This document shows positions 46,268 to 54,750 of a DNA stretch of 64,000 nt, one piece after another; positions within the stretch are counted from its first letter, which is position 1; the number at the start of each line of letters is the position of its first letter. Origin of the DNA: Novosphingobium sp. (GTDB taxonomy: Bacteria > Pseudomonadota > Alphaproteobacteria > Sphingomonadales > Sphingomonadaceae); contig JADLHU010000086.1 of assembly GCA_020848655.1 (NCBI GenBank), forward strand, positions 1 to 64,000, in the 5' to 3' direction. Position numbers and translations under genes: made by a program. The notes below the pieces were generated by a model. The model ran no database searches. It was not told where the DNA came from and worked only from the letters and a program-made list of their open reading frames with translations.

Positions 46268-46669
46268 TCAGGCGACTGCGAGCGCCTGGGCCAGCGTATC
46301 GCGAATCGCGCGAAGGCGCGGGGCGATGTCATCCGCGGTGGCGGCGGCCTGGTCGGCGGGTGGCGGGGCCATGGGCGCGGCCGGCGCTTTCGCATCGCCG
46401 CTGCCTTCGATCGCCAGACGCGCGCCGCGCAGCGTGTAGCCTTCCTTATCGACCAGCCGGTCGATCGTGGCGAGCAGGCGCACGTCCTCGGGCCGGTAAT
46501 AACGCCGGCCGCCGCTACGCTTCAGCGGCTTGAGCATCGGGAACTGTTCTTCCCAATAGCGCAGGACATGCTGGCGAATGCCCAGCGCCTTGGCGACTTC
46601 GCCGATCGTGCGCAGCGCATCGGGGGCCTTGCCGTCGTCGAAGCCGGGAAGAGAGGCCTGTTCGATCAT
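46268..46669 (-). CDS. MerR-family transcriptional regulator
   Basis: A 133-residue regulator: N-terminal MerR winged helix ([40 protein letters not shown]), then the dimerisation helix and an Ala/Pro-rich tail. This small MerR type is encoded after ihfA in most alphaproteobacteria and has no metal-binding cysteines. Its ATG overlaps the ihfA stop (ATGA). Confidence 0.93.
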   Translation of the reverse strand: MIEQASLPGFDDGKAPDALRTIGEVAKALGIRQHVLRYWEEQFPMLKPLKRSGGRRYYRPEDVRLLATIDRLVDKEGYTLRGARLAIEGSGDAKAPAAPMAPPPADQAAATADDIAPRLRAIRDTLAQALAVA

Positions 46670-46962
46670 TTCCCGGCTATTCGATCCTTGAGCATCTGGC
46701 TGGCGCGGAAGGTCAGCACCCGGCGCGGCGTGATCGGCACTTCCACACCGGTCTTGGGATTGCGGCCGATTCGCTCCGCCTTGTCGCGCAGCAGGAATGT
46801 GCCGAAACCCGAAATCTTGACGTTTTCACCGCGTTCAAGCGCATCGCATACGTGCGTGAGTATGGCTTCCACCATACCCAGCGATTCCGCCCGGGATAAA
46901 CCAAGCTTGCGATTGATCGCTTCGGCAATCGCTGCCCGCGTAAGCGTTTCCATGGAGCGCAT
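46666..46962 (-). CDS. ihfA: Integration host factor subunit alpha
   Basis: A 98-residue DNA-bending protein of the HU/IHF family: [54 protein letters not shown] and the arm [14 protein letters not shown] with the Pro that intercalates in DNA. Works as heterodimer with IhfB in replication, recombination and transcription. Start set at [15 protein letters not shown] three codons later is equally possible. Part of the conserved rpmF-plsX-fabH-ihfA-merR order. Confidence 0.95.
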   Translation of the reverse strand: MRSMETLTRAAIAEAINRKLGLSRAESLGMVEAILTHVCDALERGENVKISGFGTFLLRDKAERIGRNPKTGVEVPITPRRVLTFRASQMLKDRIAGK

Positions 46963-47116
46963 AGCCCCCAACCCCTGTCGCTGCTGCCCCAGGGACGGGA
47001 TAATAAGGGAAATGCACACAAAAGCAATGGAATGAACACGATACCGAAAAGATGCCTTAGAATGGCACAATCGTTCGCCAGCCGGCGCTGCGTGGACGGG
47101 CGGCGCGCGGGGCCGG

Positions 47117-48091
47117 TCAGATCCGAATCAGGCTGGCGCCCCAGGTAAAGCCGCCGCCCATGGCCTCGAGAACCACGAGGTCGCCCGGCTTGATCCGCCC
47201 GTCGCGCACCGCCACGTCGAGCGCGAGCGGCACCGAGGCGGCGGAGGTGTTGGCGTGCTGGTCTACCGTGACGATGACCTTGTCGGGCGACAGCCCCAGC
47301 TTGCGCGCGGTGGCATCGAGGATGCGGGCATTGGCCTGGTGCGGCACAACCCAGTCGATCTCGGCCACGGGGGTGCCGGCTTCGGCCAGCACTTCGTTCA
47401 GCACTTCGGCCAGGTTGGTCACGGCGTGGCGGAACACCTCGCGCCCCTTCATGCGGACCTTGCCGACCGTACCGGTGGTGGACGGCCCGCCATCGACATA
47501 GAGCAACTGGTTGTGATCGCCATCGGCGTGGAGCCGGGTGGCCAGCACGCCGCGCGGCTTGTCCTCGTTGCCATCGTCGCGCGCTTCGAGCACGACCGCG
47601 CCTGCGCCGTCGCCGAACAGCACGCACGTGGTGCGGTCTTCCCAATCGAGGATGCGGCTGAAGGTTTCGGCGCCGATCACCAGCGCGCGCCGGGCCATGC
47701 CGGTGCGCAGCATCGAATCGGCCACGCCCAGCGCATAGAGAAAGCCCGAACACACCGCCGCGACATCGAACGCGATGCCGCCGTTGCAGCCCAGTTCCTT
47801 CTGCACGATCGTGGCCGTGGCCGGAAAGGTCTGATCGGGCGTGGCCGTAGCCAGCACGATCAGGTCCACCGACCCGGGATCGATCCCGGCCGCCTCGATC
47901 GCCTTGCGGCCGGCCTGGGTGGCCAGCGTGCCGGTGGTTTCATCGGGGCCGGCGATATAGCGATTGCGGATGCCGGTACGCTCGACGATCCATTCGTCGG
48001 TGGTATCGACCCGCTGCGCCAGTTCGGCGTTGCTTACGGCATTGCGCGGCAGCGCGGAGCCGGTTCCGATCAGCACGGAGCGAAGCGTCAA
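47117..48091 (-). CDS. fabH: Beta-ketoacyl-ACP synthase III
   Basis: A 324-residue condensing enzyme starting fatty acid synthesis from acetyl-CoA and malonyl-ACP. The Cys114 nucleophile is in [11 protein letters not shown], with His in [11 protein letters not shown] and Asn in [14 protein letters not shown]. The start is a TTG whose TTGA overlaps the plsX stop (four bases), indicating coupled translation; the N-terminus [14 protein letters not shown] fits the family with that start. Confidence 0.96.
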   Translation of the reverse strand: MTLRSVLIGTGSALPRNAVSNAELAQRVDTTDEWIVERTGIRNRYIAGPDETTGTLATQAGRKAIEAAGIDPGSVDLIVLATATPDQTFPATATIVQKELGCNGGIAFDVAAVCSGFLYALGVADSMLRTGMARRALVIGAETFSRILDWEDRTTCVLFGDGAGAVVLEARDDGNEDKPRGVLATRLHADGDHNQLLYVDGGPSTTGTVGKVRMKGREVFRHAVTNLAEVLNEVLAEAGTPVAEIDWVVPHQANARILDATARKLGLSPDKVIVTVDQHANTSAASVPLALDVAVRDGRIKPGDLVVLEAMGGGFTWGASLIRI

Positions 48092-49149
48092 CGCACGTCC
48101 CCCACGGCGCGGGTAATCTTGAGGTTGTCCTCCGCGACACGGGCCAGGTCAGCGGTAATCCGCTCCGTCACATTTTCCTCCAGCAGCCGCGCCGTCACCT
48201 CGACGGCATTGGCGACGCCGACGGCGTTCGCGCTGCCGTGGCTTTTCACGACAATGCCGTTGAGGCCCAGGAATACGGCCCCGTTATGATTGTTGGGATC
48301 AAGATGATGCTTGAGCAGTTCGGTGGCCGGGCGCGAGATCAGGAAGCCGATCTTCGAGCGAGTCGAACTGGAAAAGCTGCTGCGCAGGAGATCGGCCACG
48401 AATCGCGCCGTGCCTTCCACCGCCTTCAACGCGATATTGCCCGAAAAGCCATCGGTCACGACAACGTCGACATCGCCGCGGCACAGCTTGTCGGCTTCGG
48501 TGAAGCCATCGAACGACATCGAAAGCTCCGCCGCCGAAGCCTTGAGCAGGTTGGCCGCATCGCGCAGCTCGTCGGTGCCCTTGATTTCCTCGGTGCCGAT
48601 GTTGAGCAGCCGCACGCGCGGCGCGGCGCGGCCGGTCACCACGCGCGAATAGGCCGCGCCCATGATCGCGAACTGCACGAGGTTGCGCGCGTCACACTCG
48701 GTATTCGCGCCAAGATCGAGCATCACCACGTCGTTGTCGCCCAGCGTGGGCAGCAGCGCGGCCAGCGCAGGGCGATCGATGCCGGGGATGGTGCGCAAGG
48801 CCAGCTTGGCGATCGCCATCAGCGCGCCGGTGTTGCCGGCGCTGACCGCCGCGCCCGCCGCCCCCGATTTCACGGCGTGGATCGCCATGCCCATCGAAGT
48901 CGTCTTGGCGCGGCGCAAGGCCTGGCTCGGCTTGTCCTCGCCACTGATGACATCGGCGGCGTGGAGAATCTCCGAAGCGCCGCGCAAGTTCGGATGGCTG
49001 TCCAGCGCGGCCTTGATCCTGGTCTCGTCGCCGACGAGCAGGAACTTGAACCGATCATGCTGACGCCGCGCGAGCGCGGCGCCTTCGACCATCACGCGCA
49101 CGCCCACATCGCCGCCCATCGCGTCGATAGCGATACGCGGTAAAGTCAT
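48088..49149 (-). CDS. plsX: Phosphate acyltransferase PlsX
   Basis: A 353-residue enzyme making acyl-phosphate from acyl-ACP for PlsY in phospholipid synthesis. Signature [21 protein letters not shown] at the N-terminus, then [25 protein letters not shown] and [17 protein letters not shown]. It lies between rpmF and fabH on the same strand, with overlapping stop/start at fabH, as in most proteobacteria. Confidence 0.97.
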   Translation of the reverse strand: MTLPRIAIDAMGGDVGVRVMVEGAALARRQHDRFKFLLVGDETRIKAALDSHPNLRGASEILHAADVISGEDKPSQALRRAKTTSMGMAIHAVKSGAAGAAVSAGNTGALMAIAKLALRTIPGIDRPALAALLPTLGDNDVVMLDLGANTECDARNLVQFAIMGAAYSRVVTGRAAPRVRLLNIGTEEIKGTDELRDAANLLKASAAELSMSFDGFTEADKLCRGDVDVVVTDGFSGNIALKAVEGTARFVADLLRSSFSSSTRSKIGFLISRPATELLKHHLDPNNHNGAVFLGLNGIVVKSHGSANAVGVANAVEVTARLLEENVTERITADLARVAEDNLKITRAVGDVR

Positions 49150-49173
49150 CGGACGTGCCTCAGTTTCGCGGGG

Positions 49174-49353
49174 TTAGAGACCGACCGCGATGATTTCGCG
49201 CCCGTTGTAGTGGCCACAGGCCGGGCACAGGTTGTGCGGGCGCTTCAGTTCGCCGCAGTTGCCACATTCGTGGAAGGCTTCGACCTTCAGCGCATCATGG
49301 CTGCGACGCATGCCACGGCGGGAGGGCGAGGTTTTTCTTTTGGGGACTGCCAT
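49174..49353 (-). CDS. rpmF: 50S ribosomal protein L32
   Basis: A 59-residue basic ribosomal protein starting [21 protein letters not shown] zinc-ribbon with four cysteines follows: [19 protein letters not shown]. The end is [12 protein letters not shown]. The gap to plsX is 24 bases, forming the head of the rpmF-plsX-fabH-ihfA-merR block. Short but unmistakable. Confidence 0.98.
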   Translation of the reverse strand: MAVPKRKTSPSRRGMRRSHDALKVEAFHECGNCGELKRPHNLCPACGHYNGREIIAVGL

Positions 49354-49557
49354 TTCGGCACCTGTTCCTGCAAATTGGTTCTTGGCGTAGAAGACCGCCC
49401 GGAACCTTGGAAGGCCGGCGGCAGCGAAGGCGCGCCTATAGCGAATTTAGCGTGCGTTGCAAGCGTTGGCGGACTACCGACATTTCCAGCATCGTCACGG
49501 CGCGGGCAATCACGGCCCGGCGCCGGGGCACTGACACGAATACCGGGGAAACGCCAC

Positions 49558-49950
49558 ATGATCCTGCAAACCACGCTCAGCCTGGCCGCGGCGGCCGCGA
49601 TCATCAACCTGTGGATCATGATCCGGGTCGTTTCGCTGCGCATGAGCGCGAAAGTTATCCACGGCGATGGCGGCAACCCCGCGCTGATGCAGCGGATGCG
49701 CGCGCACGCCAATTTCATCGAGAACGCGCCGCTGGCGCTGATTCTGATCGGCGCGATCGAGATGACCGGCAAGGGCGGCACCTGGCTCGCCATCGTCGGC
49801 GCGGTGTTCATGCTGGCGCGCGTCGCCCACGTCATCGGCATGGACAAGACCGCCCCGAACCCCATGCGCGTCGTCGGCGTGCTGGTGACGATGTTCACCC
49901 ACCTGGGCCTGGCGGTGATGGCCGTGCTGATCGCGCTGGGGAAATTCTAG
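49558..49950 (+). CDS. MAPEG family membrane protein
   Basis: A 130-residue integral membrane protein with four hydrophobic segments. The MAPEG pattern MRMRAHANFIENAPLALILIG-like (here QRMRAHANFIENAPLALILI) is the key signature; VGAVFMLARVAHVIGM follows. Members are glutathione-dependent transferases or eicosanoid enzymes; bacterial ones are largely uncharacterised. Alone on the plus strand after rpmF (divergent). Confidence 0.9.
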   Translation: MILQTTLSLAAAAAIINLWIMIRVVSLRMSAKVIHGDGGNPALMQRMRAHANFIENAPLALILIGAIEMTGKGGTWLAIVGAVFMLARVAHVIGMDKTAPNPMRVVGVLVTMFTHLGLAVMAVLIALGKF

Positions 49951-50000
49951 GGTCAGGGCCTAGTATGGTGGAAACGAAGTTCGTGGCTGTGAATGAGCCG

Positions 50001-50154
50001 TCACCCTGAACTTGTTTAGCTGCGCTGGCCTGCGGCTCAGGGTCCATTTCTCCGCCAGGTCCGATGAGGATCGAACGCACATACGGCGCCGCCGCGCACC
50101 CGGCAGCACTCCTGCGCGCGAGGCATGATGGACCCTGAAACAAGTTCAGGGTGA
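50001..50154. repeat. BIME-like repeat pair (family B)
   Basis: TCACCCTGAACTTGTTT (50001-50017) and its exact reverse complement (50138-50154) flank about 120 bases. The inner TCAGGGTCCA (50037-50046) is inverted at 50129-50138. At the right end ACCCTGAA-ACAAG-TTCAGGGT forms an 8-bp hairpin. Another family member is at 58984-59068. It fills the gap between convergent MAPEG and MBL genes. Confidence 0.75.
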
Positions 50155-50229
50155 CGACGAAGCATGAACCGGACTTCGGTTCCATCATTCTAGGGTCAGG
50201 ATCGACGGGAACGCAACAGGCCCTGCCCC

Positions 50230-50895
50230 TCACCCGAACCGCGAATCCGCGACGAAGGGATTGGTCTTGCGCTCGTGCCCGAACGTGCTGTTCGGGCCGT
50301 GGCCGGGGATGAAGGTGATGTCATCGCCCAGCGGCCACAGCTTCTGCGTGATCGAGGCAAGCAACTGGTCGTGATCGCCCTTGGGGAAATCGGTGCGTCC
50401 GATCGATCCGGCGAACAGCACATCGCCCACGATGGCCACGTGCGACGGCTTGTGGACGAAAACCACATGGCCTGGCGTGTGGCCGGGGCAATGGATCACG
50501 TCGAGCGTGAGATCGCCCACCGTCACCGTGTCGCCATCGTGAAGCCAGCGGTCCGGCTCGAAACTTTCGCCTTCCAGGCCATAGCGCGCCTTGGGATCGT
50601 CCAGGCTTTCGATCCAGAAGCGGTCGCCCTCGTTCGGGCCTTCGATAGGCACGCCCATTTCTTTCGCGAGCACGCCGGCCTGGCCGCAGTGATCCATGTG
50701 GCCATGGGTGACGAGGATCTTCTCCAGCGTCACCCCGGTCTTTTCCAGCGCCTGCTTCAGCCGATCGAGATCGCCGCCCGGATCGACCAGCGCGCCGCGC
50801 ATGGTGTGCGTGCACCAGATCAGCGAGCAGTTCTGCTCGAACGCGGTTACCGGCACGATGCCGATCCGCAGCGGCGGTTGGGTCTCTTCGCTCAT
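50230..50895 (-). CDS. MBL-fold metallo-hydrolase (glyoxalase II-like)
   Basis: A 221-residue metallo-beta-lactamase-fold hydrolase. The zinc motif is VTHGHMDHCG, with further His in HCPGHTPGHVVFV, Asp in VGDVLFAGSIGRTDFP and His in IPGHGPNS. Compact members of this type hydrolyse thioesters such as S-lactoylglutathione. Start at MSEETQPP; a 26-residue upstream extension would overlap the S24 gene. The overlap region implies it follows the repressor gene on one strand. Confidence 0.9.
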   Translation of the reverse strand: MSEETQPPLRIGIVPVTAFEQNCSLIWCTHTMRGALVDPGGDLDRLKQALEKTGVTLEKILVTHGHMDHCGQAGVLAKEMGVPIEGPNEGDRFWIESLDDPKARYGLEGESFEPDRWLHDGDTVTVGDLTLDVIHCPGHTPGHVVFVHKPSHVAIVGDVLFAGSIGRTDFPKGDHDQLLASITQKLWPLGDDITFIPGHGPNSTFGHERKTNPFVADSRFG

Positions 50896-50951
50896 GTCCG
50901 CCAGATGGCGGCACGGGGCGCGATAATCAATGCTTCGCCGCCCACGCCCTT

Positions 50952-51614
50952 TCACAGCCGGCCGGCCTTCCACACCACCCGGCCGATCACCCGCACTTCG
51001 GCCATGGGCAGGTCGACGCGCGAATAGGCGTCGTTGTCGCTGATCAGGCCGATGGTGCCGGGCCGCCCCATGTCGAGCCGTTTCACCAGCAGCGCGCCTT
51101 CGACCATGACCACGTGGATGCCATCGCGCGGCGGGCGGGGCGTGCGATCGACCAGGATCTCGTCGCCATCGCGCAGCGTCGGTTCCATCGAATCGCCGGC
51201 AACCGCGATGGCCGACAGCATCGCCGGTTCCAGCCCCTGCCGCCGCAGCCAGTCGGCGGTGAAACCGAACGCGCCGACCGGTTGTTCGTCGTCCGCCAGC
51301 GCGCCCGGCCCGGCCGACGCCCCCAGCGCCAGGCGCGGCACCGCGACCCAGCCGACACGCGGGGCTTTTCCTTCGGGAATGGAGGAAATTTCCTCTGGCG
51401 CACCAAGCTCGCCCTCTGCCACGCCGAAGAAGCGCGCCAGCGTGCGGCGATCCGTCTCTTCCAGCTTGCGCGGGCTGCCCTTGCGCACAAATTGCTGGAG
51501 ATAGCTGGCATTGCGCCCGATCAGCGCGGAAAGCTGGGACAAGCTGATCCCGCGGCCTTCGGCCAGGGCCAGCAGGCGCGCGCGCGGATCGGCGGATGTC
51601 AGGGAAGAAGCCAT
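50952..51614 (-). CDS. LexA-like S24 family transcriptional repressor
   Basis: A 220-residue protein: N-terminal helix-turn-helix (GISLSQLSALIGRNASYLQQFVRKGSP) and C-terminal S24 domain with nucleophile Ser142 (GDSMEPTL) and Lys178 (LLVKRL). An Ala-Gly at 101-102 lies about 40 residues before the Ser, so RecA-stimulated self-cleavage is possible, as in phage CI and LexA. The canonical LexA gene is presumably elsewhere. Divergent from two small genes; direct repeats just upstream of its start are candidate own operators. Confidence 0.9.
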   Translation of the reverse strand: MASSLTSADPRARLLALAEGRGISLSQLSALIGRNASYLQQFVRKGSPRKLEETDRRTLARFFGVAEGELGAPEEISSIPEGKAPRVGWVAVPRLALGASAGPGALADDEQPVGAFGFTADWLRRQGLEPAMLSAIAVAGDSMEPTLRDGDEILVDRTPRPPRDGIHVVMVEGALLVKRLDMGRPGTIGLISDNDAYSRVDLPMAEVRVIGRVVWKAGRL

Positions 51615-51618
51615 GGCC

Positions 51619-51652
51619 TTTTCCTAGACGAAGTATTTTTCCTAGACAAGTA
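51619..51652. promoter_or_regulatory. Direct repeats upstream of the S24 repressor
   Basis: TTTTCCTAGACGAAGTA (51619-51635) and TTTTCCTAGACAAGTA (51637-51652) are near-identical copies 18 bases apart, directly before the repressor ATG. The second also reads CCTA-N6-TAGG. Helical phasing (about 1.7 turns) and position suit binding of the S24 protein to its own promoter. Confidence 0.5.
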
Positions 51653-51664
51653 GGATTTCAATGG

Positions 51665-51679
51665 GAACAAATAGGGAAC
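51665..51679. promoter_or_regulatory. LexA-box-like site GAAC-N7-GAAC
   Basis: GAAC AAATAGG GAAC matches exactly the alphaproteobacterial SOS box (GAAC-N7-GAAC, equivalent to GTTC-N7-GTTC). It lies about 30 bases before the start of the small gene at 51710 and about 50 bases before the divergent S24 repressor. Suggests DNA-damage control of one or both. Confidence 0.6.
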
Positions 51680-51709
51680 TTCGAATCGTCAGCACAACAG
51701 GGAGGCGAG

Positions 51710-51937
51710 ATGCTGATTCGCCAGATCGAAACATTCCTGCGCCGCACCGGCATGCCGTGGACCAAGTTCGGCCGGCTGGCCGCGCACGATCCGCGCTTCG
51801 TGGGGGATTTGCGCAACGGCCGCACGCCCCGCGCCGATACCGCCGCGCGCATCGAACGCTTCATGGCCGGCTACCTCGCCGGCCACCACCCCGCGCTTAC
51901 CGCCGAACACCCGTTGGAGAACCACCATGCAGATTGA
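51710..51937 (+). CDS. Small putative DNA-binding protein
   Basis: A 75-residue protein with a strong GGAGG site before its ATG. MLIRQIETFLRRTGMPWTKFGRLAAHDPRF... and LRNGRTPRADTAARIERFMAGYL look like a short helix-turn-helix of the kind found in phage-type repressors. No other domain fits. Its stop overlaps the start of the next gene by 11 bases. Located behind the LexA-like box. Confidence 0.75.
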   Translation: MLIRQIETFLRRTGMPWTKFGRLAAHDPRFVGDLRNGRTPRADTAARIERFMAGYLAGHHPALTAEHPLENHHAD

Positions 51938-52301
51938 TCCCGCCGCCACGCGCTCGATGCTGGGCAATGCCGGCAGCGCGCGCCGTCCGCGCGAACCCTG
52001 GGCGCGGCTGCTCGATGCCGTGCTGCGGCTGGGCGGCGGCCAGGCCCGCCTGCTGCGCCATGCCGAACGGCCCTGGGCCAGCGCCACCTTCGCCGGCACG
52101 CGGCACACCGTGGCGCTGACGTTCGCTGGCGCGGGCGCGCAGGCCGCCGGCGAAGCCTTCATCGCCGCGCTGCCCGAGCACGAGTTCGCGATTCCCGGCC
52201 AGCTCGTCGCCGACGCGGCGATCGCCTCGGTCGATCAGGTCATGCTGCCCGAACCGCTGCTGACGGTGGAAGCCGAACTGCTGCTGCTGGACGATGCGTA
52301 A
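51927..52301 (+). CDS. Uncharacterised protein in SOS-like pair
   Basis: A 124-residue protein starting at ATG within the end of the preceding gene. Basic N-terminus (SARRPREPWARLLDAVLRLGG), then predicted strands FAGTRHTVALTFAG and an acidic C-terminus VEAELLLLDDA. No family recognised. Overlap with the upstream gene implies co-expression from the GAAC-N7-GAAC promoter. Confidence 0.75.
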   Translation: MQIDPAATRSMLGNAGSARRPREPWARLLDAVLRLGGGQARLLRHAERPWASATFAGTRHTVALTFAGAGAQAAGEAFIAALPEHEFAIPGQLVADAAIASVDQVMLPEPLLTVEAELLLLDDA

Positions 52302-52327
52302 GCCGTGAAGCGTCGCTAAAGGTGCCT

Positions 52328-52366
52328 GCATCGCCCCGAACGCCCGCACGGCGTCCGGGGCGATGC
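52328..52366. terminator. Strong bidirectional hairpin between convergent genes
   Basis: GCATCGCCCCG-A-ACGCC (52328-52344) pairs with GGCGT-C-CGGGGCGATGC (52350-52366): 16 of 17 pairs around loop CGCAC. No clear T-run on either strand, yet its place between the stops of 51927-52301 and the TPP enzyme gene suggests a shared terminator. Confidence 0.7.
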
Positions 52367-52377
52367 CATTCATGCGG

Positions 52378-54066
52378 CTACAGCGCCTTCGACAGTTCCT
52401 TGATCTCGATATTCAGGATGCGGTCGTTCTCGGTGTAATCGACCGGGCATTCGATCAGGTTCACGCCCGGCGTATCGCGGCAATGGGCGAGCAGTTCGCG
52501 CAAGTGCGCGGCGCTTTCCACGCGGTAGCCGTTGGCGCCATAGCTTTGCGCATATTTCACGAAATCGGGGTTGCCATACGTCAGCCCCCAGTCCTCGAAC
52601 CCCATGTTCGCCTGCTTCCATCGGATCATGCCATAGGAATTGTCGTTGAGGATCAGCACGGTGAGGTTGAGGCCAAGGCGGACCGCGGTTTCCATTTCCT
52701 GGCTGTTCATCATGAAGCCGCCATCGCCGCAGATCGCCATGACCTTGCGATCGGGATAGAGCATCGCGCTGGCCATGGCCGAGGGCAGCCCTGCCCCCAT
52801 CGTCGCCAGCGCGTTGTCCAGCAGCACGGTATTGGGCTTGCAGGCGGTATAGCCGCGCGCGAACCAGATCTTGTAGACGCCGTTATCCAGGCAGATGATG
52901 CCATCATCTGGCATCGCCGCGCGCACTTGCTGCACCAGGTGCGGCGGGAAGATCGGAAAACGCTCGTCCGCCGCCAGCTTGCCGGTGTGTTCGACTTCGG
53001 CCCGGCGATAGGCCAGCATGTGATCGAAGCTCCACTCGGGCGAAGGCTCGATCGCTTCCTTGATCTGCCAGATGGCGTTGGCGATATCGCCGATCACCTC
53101 GATATGCGGGAAGTAGACCGGATCGACTTCGGCGGTTTTCGTGGAAATGTGGATCACCTTGGGCGCGGCGCGGCCATGGCCCGGGTCTTCGCCTTCGTTG
53201 CGCATGAAGAACGGCGGCTTTTCGATCACATCGTGGCCGATGTTGACGATGCAGTCGCTGTCCTCGATCGCGCGGTGCACGAAGTCTCCGGCCGATAGCG
53301 CGGCGCAGCCCAGGAACATGGGGTGCCGTTCATCGATCACGCCCTTGCCAAGCTGGGTGGTGAGGAACGGGATGCCGGTCTTCTCCACGAACTCACTCAG
53401 CATCTTGCCGGTCATCTTGCGGTTCGCGCCGGCGCCGATCACCAGTACCGGCGATTTCGCGGCGCGCAGCGCATCCACCGCCCAGCGCACCGCCTTCACG
53501 TCGGCGGTGGGGCGGCGCACCTCGCTGCGCTGGAGCGGCCGGGCATGGGTATGCTCGTCGGCGATGTCCTCGGGCAGTTCGATATGGGTAGCGCCGGGCT
53601 TTTCCTCCTCGGCCAGGCGGAACGCCTCGCGGATGCGGCTGGGCAGGTTGTCCGATGACGCCATCTGGTGTGCGTACTTGGTGATCGGCCCCATCATCGA
53701 CACGACGTCGAGGATCTGGAAGCGGCCCTGCTTCGATTTCTTGATCGGCTTCTGGCCGGTGATCATCAGCATCGGCATGCCGCCCAGCGTGGCATAGGCG
53801 GCGGCGGTGACGAAGTTGGTCGCCCCCGGCCCCAGCGTGGCCAGGCACACGCCGGTCTTGCCGGTGTGGCGGCCATAGGTGGCGGCCATGAAGCCCGCGC
53901 CCTGTTCGTGCCGGGTCAGCACCAGCTTGATCGTCTGCGAGCGCGACAGCGAATCAAGGAGATCGAGATTTTCTTCGCCCGGAACGCCGAAGATATATTC
54001 GACGCCTTCCTTCTCAAGGCATTCGATGAACAGATCTGAAGCCTTCTGGCCGCTTTCTTCGGACAT
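52378..54066 (-). CDS. Thiamine-diphosphate enzyme, acetolactate-synthase-like (IlvB type)
   Basis: A 562-residue ThDP enzyme. The N-terminal Pyr domain has EYIFGVPGEENLDLLD, catalytic Glu in VLTRHEQGAGFMAATYGR and GPGATNFVTAAAYA; a central NAD/FAD-like domain follows, then the C-terminal PP domain with CGDGGFMMNSQEMETAVRLG ... ILNDNSYG (GDG-x26-N ThDP motif). This fits acetolactate synthase large-subunit homologues, but no regulatory subunit (ilvN) is adjacent, and the second Pyr-domain FAD signature is not diagnostic. Related activities include benzaldehyde-lyase- and pyruvate-oxidase-like reactions. Confidence 0.85.
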   Translation of the reverse strand: MSEESGQKASDLFIECLEKEGVEYIFGVPGEENLDLLDSLSRSQTIKLVLTRHEQGAGFMAATYGRHTGKTGVCLATLGPGATNFVTAAAYATLGGMPMLMITGQKPIKKSKQGRFQILDVVSMMGPITKYAHQMASSDNLPSRIREAFRLAEEEKPGATHIELPEDIADEHTHARPLQRSEVRRPTADVKAVRWAVDALRAAKSPVLVIGAGANRKMTGKMLSEFVEKTGIPFLTTQLGKGVIDERHPMFLGCAALSAGDFVHRAIEDSDCIVNIGHDVIEKPPFFMRNEGEDPGHGRAAPKVIHISTKTAEVDPVYFPHIEVIGDIANAIWQIKEAIEPSPEWSFDHMLAYRRAEVEHTGKLAADERFPIFPPHLVQQVRAAMPDDGIICLDNGVYKIWFARGYTACKPNTVLLDNALATMGAGLPSAMASAMLYPDRKVMAICGDGGFMMNSQEMETAVRLGLNLTVLILNDNSYGMIRWKQANMGFEDWGLTYGNPDFVKYAQSYGANGYRVESAAHLRELLAHCRDTPGVNLIECPVDYTENDRILNIEIKELSKAL

Positions 54067-54197
54067 GCTGTATTCCCCCCGGTGCCATGCCCCCGCAACC
54101 GCGCGGTGGCGGGTCATCCTGCATTATTGTGCGGATTGATCCCTTCAGTCCCGTTACCGAACCTGTACCAGCCGCCGCGCCAATAGCCAGCCCCGGC

Positions 54198-54698
54198 TTA
54201 CCGCCCGGCGGCGCGCGCCAGCGCTTCGTCCTCGGCAATCGTTTCACGGATGGTCAGGCCCAGCCCGCGCGGCATGTCGGGCGTGAACAGGTCGTCCACA
54301 CGCCATTCGCCGCCTTCGCGCACGAAGACCAGCCGCGCGGTGCGCGTGGCCCCACCGCCCAGCGCAAAGCGCACCGAAACCCGCGCCGCGCCCGAACGCA
54401 GCCGTTCGCGCCGGGTAATGGCCAGGCGGAACGCGGCCGGCTCCCAGTCCTGGCACTGGCAGAACCAGTCGCCATCGCTGAGCCGGTCCGGCTCGTCCGC
54501 CGGCGTGACCTTGCGCCAGCGCGCCAGCAGCGCCGCGATCCGCGCCGAATAGATCGGCGCGTCGAGCAGGCCGGGCGGCATCGCCGGATCGGCATAGGGG
54601 GCGTAGATGCGCCGCACCAGCGCATCCACCGCCGCTTGCTCCGCCGCCGGCAGCGCGGCGGCGGACAACAGCAGCGCGGGCAGGATCGCTATGGCCAT
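54198..54698 (-). CDS. DUF3828-like exported protein
   Basis: A 166-residue protein with an N-terminal hydrophobic signal segment (MAIAILPALLLSAAALPAAEQ). RRIYAPYADP, SARIAALLARW, DWFCQCQDWEP and LVFVREGGEWRVDDLF resemble the DUF3828 (YbjP-like) pattern, an NTF2-like periplasmic domain of unknown function. The CQCQ cysteines may form a disulfide. Assignment tentative. Confidence 0.7.
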   Translation of the reverse strand: MAIAILPALLLSAAALPAAEQAAVDALVRRIYAPYADPAMPPGLLDAPIYSARIAALLARWRKVTPADEPDRLSDGDWFCQCQDWEPAAFRLAITRRERLRSGAARVSVRFALGGGATRTARLVFVREGGEWRVDDLFTPDMPRGLGLTIRETIAEDEALARAAGR

Positions 54699-54750
54699 CT
54701 ATTCCCCCTTGGCAGGCGCGCGATCTTATCGAGCCGGCCGGCCGGCCGCG

